A stretch of DNA of 37,469 nt, from the NCBI GenBank assembly GCA_028281725.1, contig JANQJJ010000135.1:1-37469 (forward strand), written 5' to 3'. A program made the translations under genes and the position numbers. The stretch is from Pirellulaceae bacterium (lineage in GTDB: Bacteria; Planctomycetota; Planctomycetia; Pirellulales; Pirellulaceae). Below the pieces are notes generated by a model. It searched no databases. It saw nothing but the letters and a program-made list of their open reading frames with translations, and was not told the DNA's origin. Shown one piece after another: positions 33,060 through 37,469 of this stretch. Each line of letters begins with the position of its first letter. The first letter of the stretch is position 1.

Positions 33060-34357
33060 CACGGAAGTCCCCGCCACGAAGAGTCTCATCGCACGGACTC
33101 TCCGCACAGATACTCTCGCTGAAAATCGGCGTCCTACTAGCCTTGGCAGTCCAAGGCACCGCCGGGTGTTCGTGGCTCTCTCCGCGGCAAGACTCGTTGA
33201 CAGACTATGCCGAGGCTCGCAGAAGTATCGAGAATCCGGTTGGCGTCGACGCCGAGAGCCCATATGGAGGCGGTGTATTCCGCCCAGAAGGTGTTTCCGC
33301 AGATCGGCAGAAAGGCGCGACCGATTTTCTTGATCGGCTAGGGCTACGGTCCAGCCGCAGGAAGAATATTGAAAGGGCTCGGAGCCTCTACACCGCTGGC
33401 GATGAACTGTTTGAGCAGGCAAAGCAACTGCAGGACAACGAGCGAGCCAAGGTGTTTCGGCAAGCGGCCGCCAAGTATGGACAAGCAGCGGAGAACTGGA
33501 AGAGCTCCGGTCTCGAGCAAGATGCTCTGCTGATGGCGGCGGAAAGTCGTTTCTTCGCGGAAGATTTCTATCAAGCCGAACAGCTGTATGCCCAGCTCGT
33601 CAAGGAATATCCACGCAATCGTTACCTGGATCATATCGATTCGCGAAGATTTGAGATCGCCGACTACTGGCTCAAGATCGATGCGACCGCGCACAAACCA
33701 TTCCTGTTTGTCAACTTCTCAGACAACAAACTCCCCTGGAACGACACCGGCGGGCACGGAAAACGCGTCCTGGAGGGGATGCGTCTGGACAACCCTACCG
33801 GCCGTATCAGCGACGATGCGACGATGCGGTTGGCAGTCGAGCAGTTCGAAAAAGGTGACTACGAGAGTGCCGCCGGTACCTTCGAAGAACTGCGAATGAC
33901 CTATCCCGACAGCGAACATCTATTTAATGCCCAGTTCCTGGAACTCCAAAGTTTGCTGGCGTCGTACCAGGGATACAAGTATAGCAGTGACCCGGTCACC
34001 GAAGCACAAAAGCGGGTCAAACGGATGGTCAAGCAATTTCCCCGCGAGTCCTCCAAACGCGAGCAAGACTTGAACCAAGCATACGCAAAAATTCGATTCC
34101 TGCTGGCTGAGAGAATCTGGGAACAGGCCGAGTATCGACGTAAACGTAGCGAATATGGCTCGGCAAAATTCCATTACCAACGAATCCTTGATGAGTACTC
34201 CGATACCCCATTTGGCGAGCAGGCGCGAGGGCAATTGGCTGAGCTTCAAGATAAGCCCGACGACCCTCCGCAGCGTTTCGCTCCGCTAGTTAAGATCTTT
34301 GGCGGCACGACCGATGAACGTCCGTGGTTGAAGAATCGCGATGCAACCAGTCAATGA
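33056..34357 (+). CDS. TPR-repeat outer membrane lipoprotein (BamD-like)
   Basis: A 433-residue exported lipoprotein. The N-terminal signal (SLKIGVLLALAVQGTAGC) ends at the probable lipidated cysteine C38. The rest is helical with TPR-like repeats: AAAKYGQAAENWKSSG, FYQAEQLYAQLVKEYPRNRY, GDYESAAGTFEELRMTYPDSEH, SAKFHYQRILDEYSDTPFGE. YPxS/N-type repeat ends are typical of BamD/YfiO and CpoB-like proteins that act in outer-membrane assembly. Only a TTG overlapping the recO stop (TTGA), with GAGGAG about 8-9 nt upstream, can serve as start. Its 3' end overlaps lptE by 17 bp. A BamD-type or scaffold role for the outer membrane is inferred from repeats and neighbours. Confidence 0.82.
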   Translation: MTRKSPPRRVSSHGLSAQILSLKIGVLLALAVQGTAGCSWLSPRQDSLTDYAEARRSIENPVGVDAESPYGGGVFRPEGVSADRQKGATDFLDRLGLRSSRRKNIERARSLYTAGDELFEQAKQLQDNERAKVFRQAAAKYGQAAENWKSSGLEQDALLMAAESRFFAEDFYQAEQLYAQLVKEYPRNRYLDHIDSRRFEIADYWLKIDATAHKPFLFVNFSDNKLPWNDTGGHGKRVLEGMRLDNPTGRISDDATMRLAVEQFEKGDYESAAGTFEELRMTYPDSEHLFNAQFLELQSLLASYQGYKYSSDPVTEAQKRVKRMVKQFPRESSKREQDLNQAYAKIRFLLAERIWEQAEYRRKRSEYGSAKFHYQRILDEYSDTPFGEQARGQLAELQDKPDDPPQRFAPLVKIFGGTTDERPWLKNRDATSQ

Positions 34358-34910
34358 CACTAGGCCTCTGGATACACCCCATTTCTGCCGAACGTCTGCG
34401 TTGATCCTATTGCTAGCGGGCAGCGCGATGTTCGTCGGCTGCGCGGGATACCAACTCGGCAGCGGCTCGCTCTACAATCCCGGTATCCGCACGATCTACA
34501 TTCCGATAGTTCGCAACGATACCTGGCGGCAGAACCTGGGATTGCAAATGACCGAGGCGCTGCAGAAGGCCGTCGAATCGCGCACGCCCTATAAGGTCGT
34601 CAGCGATCCAAGCGCCGACAGTACCCTGACCTGCCGCATTACCACCCAGACCAAACGAGCCGTCACCCAAAGCATAACGGCCGAACCGCGCTCCGTGGAA
34701 ACCTTGATCTCGGTGGAGCTGACGTGGACCGATCGTCAGGGCAACCTGCTCATGGAAAACCGCTTTGTCCCTCAGGGTGAACTGGCGTTCTACTTCATCC
34801 AGGGCGTCGACTTCGTGCCCGAGGGAGGCCAGAGTATGGCGACGGCCCAGCACCGCGCGGTGGAGCGTCTGGCCGACCAGATCGTCAACCAGATGGAATC
34901 ACGCTGGTAG
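34341..34910 (+). CDS. lptE: LPS-assembly lipoprotein LptE
   Basis: Plug of the LptD translocon that delivers LPS to the outer membrane. The 189-residue lipoprotein has a signal segment (TSALILLLAGSAMFVGC) with lipobox FVGC, so C34 is lipidated. The LptE (formerly RlpB) fold follows: CAGYQLGSGSLYNPGIRTIYIPIVRNDT, abbreviated here as GYQLG and IYIPIVRN, then LQMTEALQKAVESRTPYKVV, typical of planctomycete LptE. RAVERLADQIVNQMESRW closes the protein. Its start lies inside the preceding lipoprotein gene (17-bp overlap) without its own clear ribosome binding site, implying translational coupling. It supports the presence of an LPS-type outer membrane, fitting the polysaccharide locus in the same window. 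Confidence 0.88.
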   Translation: MQPVNDTRPLDTPHFCRTSALILLLAGSAMFVGCAGYQLGSGSLYNPGIRTIYIPIVRNDTWRQNLGLQMTEALQKAVESRTPYKVVSDPSADSTLTCRITTQTKRAVTQSITAEPRSVETLISVELTWTDRQGNLLMENRFVPQGELAFYFIQGVDFVPEGGQSMATAQHRAVERLADQIVNQMESRW

Positions 34911-34963
34911 TCCCGCGTCGATCTACCCCCCGTCCCCGGCTCACTCGGGATGGTTGTGCTGCC

Positions 34964-34969
34964 TATAAT
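34964..34969 (+). promoter_or_regulatory. Possible -10 box upstream of hflK
   Basis: A perfect TATAAT lies in the 267-bp gap between lptE and hflK, about 210 bp before the hflK start. No matching -35 hexamer is found at 16-18 bp, so it is only a candidate. Confidence 0.22.
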
Positions 34970-35177
34970 GATTGTCTAGGCCAGCCGCCGCATGACGAAC
35001 AATTCGGCTTCGTCTCCTGGTTAGAAACAGCACGTTGCCTGCGGCAGAGGCTAGATTTTGGGGGCAGCGCCCAGGATCGACAGCAACCGGGCCTCTGACT
35101 TAGGCTCCATGGGTCCACTTTGCCCAGCGGGGTAACACGCGCTGCAAGTCCTTTCTTCCAACGCTGGAAACAGAATT

Positions 35178-36164
35178 ATGGCTAACGATCGCTTCAAAAA
35201 TCTGGAGTCCATTGGTGGTCCTTCCCCAGGACAACTGGCCAGTATGGCAGTTCTGGTGTTTGGAATCCTGGTGGCAGTGTACGCCGCGTGGAGTTCCGCG
35301 TACGTCGTACGAGAGTACGAACAGGCGGTCGTCCTGCGGTTCGGAAAGTATCACCAGACGCAACCGCCTGGCCTCCGTTTCAAGCTGCCGGGAATCGATG
35401 AACGCGTCTTGGTAGACGTCAGCGAAAAGAGCATGCGGCTGCCATGGGGCCGACCCGAACGCGCCGTGGATCGGTCCCGGCAAGACCTCAATCGGACCGA
35501 CGACCAAGCCCTGATTTTGACCGGTGACCTGTACGCGGCTGTTGTCGAGTGGAACGTTTTTTGGCGAGTGACTGAGCCGGAAAAATACATCTTCAGCTTC
35601 AACGAGATCCACATACGGCAAGCCCTGATTGCTGTGGCGAGATCCACCATGCACCGCATCGTCGGAGACTACTCCGCAGACGAGACGCTCACGGGCAAGC
35701 GGGAGGAGATCGCGTTGGCGGCGCTGGACGAAATGAAAAAGGCCATCGCTCCCTTGGATGCCGGCATTGAGATCACCGACCTTCAACTCCAACGAGTAAC
35801 CCCACCGGATGTGGTCAAGCCATCGTTCGACCAAGTCAACGCGTCGATCCAGCAGAAGGACCAATTGATCTACGAAGCGACTCGAGAACGCAATAGTTTA
35901 CTCCCGATGGCGCGGGCTGAAAGCGACAAGCTCGTGCGCGAGGCCGAAGGCTACGCGGACCGACGCCGTGCGGAGGCGGAGGGTGAGATCGCTGCTCTAC
36001 TGGCCAAGTACGAAAGCTACAAACTGGCACCCGAGATCACGCGACAACGCATGTACCTCGAAACGATGGAACGCGTTTTTGAAAGTGGGGGGCGGAAATT
36101 GATTTTGGACGAGAAGCTCAAGGGACTGCTGCCACTGATGCAAATCGGATCCCAGTCCCCATAA
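35178..36164 (+). CDS. hflK: HflK-type SPFH membrane protein
   Basis: Partner of HflC in the HflKC complex that surrounds and controls the FtsH membrane protease. The 328-residue protein has one membrane helix (about residues 19-40, LASMAVLVFGILVAVYAAW). The SPFH/band-7 domain follows, with REYEQAVVLRFGKY and PPGLRFKLPGIDE. In the middle TGDLYAAVVEWNVFWRV and YIFSFNEIHIRQALIAVARS match HflK. A long charged helix with AESDKLVREAEGYADRRRAEAEGE is the coiled-coil region, and MYLETMERVFES is the conserved HflK end. It lacks the long Gly/Pro-rich N-terminus of E. coli HflK. The start is the ATG at 35178. hflC follows after 144 bp. Confidence 0.88.
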   Translation: MANDRFKNLESIGGPSPGQLASMAVLVFGILVAVYAAWSSAYVVREYEQAVVLRFGKYHQTQPPGLRFKLPGIDERVLVDVSEKSMRLPWGRPERAVDRSRQDLNRTDDQALILTGDLYAAVVEWNVFWRVTEPEKYIFSFNEIHIRQALIAVARSTMHRIVGDYSADETLTGKREEIALAALDEMKKAIAPLDAGIEITDLQLQRVTPPDVVKPSFDQVNASIQQKDQLIYEATRERNSLLPMARAESDKLVREAEGYADRRRAEAEGEIAALLAKYESYKLAPEITRQRMYLETMERVFESGGRKLILDEKLKGLLPLMQIGSQSP

Positions 36165-36210
36165 CGTGTTTTCCACAACCCACTGCCGGAGCGGACGCGC
36201 CGCAGCCACC

Positions 36211-36224
36211 GGCGGCAAGCCGCC
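36211..36224 (+). other. Short GC-rich hairpin between hflK and hflC
   Basis: GGCGG-CAAG-CCGCC forms a 5-bp GC stem with a 4-nt loop in the 144-bp gap. No T-run follows. It may simply be a stable mRNA feature that sets relative expression of the two genes. Confidence 0.35.
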
Positions 36225-36308
36225 CCAGCTAGACCTCAATGCCGCTGAACACTTCGGCAGGCACGACAGCTAGCCACCCAACCGATTCATTCCAAAGAGA
36301 ATACCCAG

Positions 36309-37376
36309 ATGTCTCAAAAATCAGCTCAACTCGCCGTCAAGATCGTCGCCGTGTTCGGCTTGCTGTTGATCCTGTCCCAGTTCGTCGTCTATGTGGTCGA
36401 CCAACGCGAACTGGCGGTGGTCCTGCGGTTCGGACAGCCGGTACGCTCGGTGACCGAACCGGGATTGTACTTCAAGGTACCGCTCGTCGAGAGCGTCCGT
36501 CTCCTTCCGAGTACGCTTCAGTTTTGGGGCGACGACCGGAGCCAAGTGCTGCCCGACCTGCCAACAAAGGACAACAAGAAGATTGAGTTGGTACCGTGGG
36601 CGGTCTGGAAGATAAATGACCCCATCGCGTTCGTTCAGCGGATGAGAACGATGGACAATGCGGAGAATCGCGTAGCCCAGTTTGCCCGCGGTGCCATGCG
36701 AGACGTGATCACGAAATACGACCTGGAAGACTTGGTACGTAGCACAGACCGGGAAATGAAGATGGCTCAGCTGGAGTTCGACGCAGATTTGCTGGAAACA
36801 CTCGCCGAAGCGCTTCCCGAAGTCGAGCTTGGCAAGTCGAAGCCGAAGACCAAGGGCATCATTGGACGTGAAGCGATTCTAGAGCTAATCAAATCCGCCG
36901 CGCGAACCAGTCTGGCTGCCAACGAATCGGATGAAAAGAACGGATCACGTGGTATCGAGCTGGTCGATATCGGCATCTCGCACATCGATTTTGTCACGAC
37001 CGTCCGAAAAACGACTTTTGAACGGTGGATCGCCGAACGAGACGCCATTAGTACGCGGAATGTGAAGGAAGGTGAACAGCGCAAACAAGAAATATTGAAT
37101 AAAACCAACGCGGAGATCGAGAAGATCCGAGGGGAAGGGCAACGTCAAGCCAGTGAACTTCGAGGGCGTGCCGATGCAGAAATCATCAAACGCTACGCAG
37201 ACGCAATCAGTGAAGTGGGAGAATTCTATTCGTTCGTTCGCACTTTGGAAGCTTACGAGAAGTCGATCAACGAAAAAACGGAACTCATCCTGACAACCGA
37301 CAACGACTTCCTCCAACAATTGCAGCAACTGGGTGATGACGGCAGTGAAAAACCGCCCGCCCCCATAGGCGACTGA
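36309..37376 (+). CDS. hflC: HflC-type SPFH membrane protein
   Basis: Second subunit of the HflKC modulator of FtsH. The 355-residue protein has an N-terminal membrane helix (about 9-30, VKIVAVFGLLLILSQFVVYVV). The band-7 domain follows, with DQRELAVVLRFGQPVRSVTEPGLYFKVPL, abbreviated here as ELAVVLRFGQ and EPGLYFKVPL. GIELVDIGISHIDF is the HflC counterpart of the VxDVRIKR segment. The charged coiled coil includes RGEGQRQASELRGRADAE, and the family ending is EFYSFVRTLEAYEKS. Compared with E. coli HflC (334 aa) it carries extra residues around 175-205 (ELGKSKPKTKGIIGREAI). The start is the ATG at 36309. The C-terminus is Pro-rich and acidic. Confidence 0.9.
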   Translation: MSQKSAQLAVKIVAVFGLLLILSQFVVYVVDQRELAVVLRFGQPVRSVTEPGLYFKVPLVESVRLLPSTLQFWGDDRSQVLPDLPTKDNKKIELVPWAVWKINDPIAFVQRMRTMDNAENRVAQFARGAMRDVITKYDLEDLVRSTDREMKMAQLEFDADLLETLAEALPEVELGKSKPKTKGIIGREAILELIKSAARTSLAANESDEKNGSRGIELVDIGISHIDFVTTVRKTTFERWIAERDAISTRNVKEGEQRKQEILNKTNAEIEKIRGEGQRQASELRGRADAEIIKRYADAISEVGEFYSFVRTLEAYEKSINEKTELILTTDNDFLQQLQQLGDDGSEKPPAPIGD

Positions 37377-37383
37377 GGCCCCA

Positions 37384-37408
37384 GAAACTGAGCACCCGGA
37401 AACTGAGC
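37384..37408 (+). repeat. Short direct repeat after hflC
   Basis: GAAACTGAGC occurs at 37384-37393 and again at 37399-37408, a 15-bp spacing, immediately before the second copy of the palindromic element. It could be a junction by-product of the element's insertion or chance. Confidence 0.5.
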
Positions 37409-37411
37409 GGA

Positions 37412-37469
37412 TAAAGGGGTCAGGAGTCAATTGCCGCCAGCGGCCCTTCGGGTGCTGTGCACAATTGAC
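37412..37469. repeat. Palindromic intergenic repeat, copy 2 (cut by window end)
   Basis: These 58 bases are identical to the reverse complement of 29039-29096. The right terminal repeat of the element is complete (from TAAAGGGGTC through CAATTG), while the other end runs off the window. It sits just beyond the hflC stop codon. A perfect match over 58 bp in non-coding DNA 8 kb apart shows a dispersed repeat family. Confidence 0.9.

Overview
The window looks like a chromosomal piece of a planctomycete, most likely of the Pirellulaceae (Rhodopirellula-like) type. The reasons are the gene mix rather than a marker gene: a secreted DUF1080 protein, a sulfatase with an Ala/Ser-type formylglycine motif, a recO - TPR lipoprotein - LptE outer-membrane cluster, an HflK/HflC pair, and a glucosylglycerate compatible-solute module. 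There is no rRNA, tRNA, CRISPR array, transposase or phage gene that I can see.

Bases 1-17.9 kb are a surface-polysaccharide (O-antigen or capsule-like) locus. It opens with a 5'-truncated sugar C-methyltransferase and an FkbM methyltransferase. Two genes on the opposite strand follow: a Rossmann/methyltransferase-like protein and a tandem two-domain GT4 glycosyltransferase. A compact run (rfbF, rfbG, sugar C-methyltransferase, Gfo/Idh/MocA oxidoreductase) reads as a pathway to a CDP-linked, C-methyl-branched 6-deoxyhexose. A dolichyl-phosphate-sugar-synthase-like GT2, a large GT-C-like membrane protein, a GT4, a SAM methyltransferase with a C-terminal beta-rich domain and a divergent GDP-mannose 4,6-dehydratase-like SDR complete the locus. 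A hairpin overlapping the stop codon of the last gene may end it.

Bases 17.9-24.5 kb start with about 1 kb of weakly coding DNA holding one possible small membrane protein. A sulfatase follows, then a HAD phosphatase of the mannosyl/glucosyl-3-phosphoglycerate phosphatase family and a GT81 glucosyl-3-phosphoglycerate synthase. These face a GH13_18 phosphorylase that fits glucosylglycerate phosphorylase, so synthesis and phosphorolysis of the same solute sit end to end.

Bases 24.6-28.9 kb are all on the minus strand: nadB, a secreted DUF1080 protein, carA and a small acidic single-pass membrane protein. A 78-bp palindromic intergenic element lies at 29022-29099, and an inverted copy reappears at the right edge of the window.

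Bases 29.4-37.4 kb hold a small secreted protein, a multi-pass M28 peptidase, a stand-alone receiver protein on the minus strand, the overlapping recO - TPR lipoprotein - lptE set, and hflK/hflC. I did not find a clearly novel defence or mobile system. The most interesting items are the branched-sugar pathway, the glucosylglycerate module, the dispersed palindromic repeat and a stretch of apparently decayed coding DNA at 2.0-2.6 kb.
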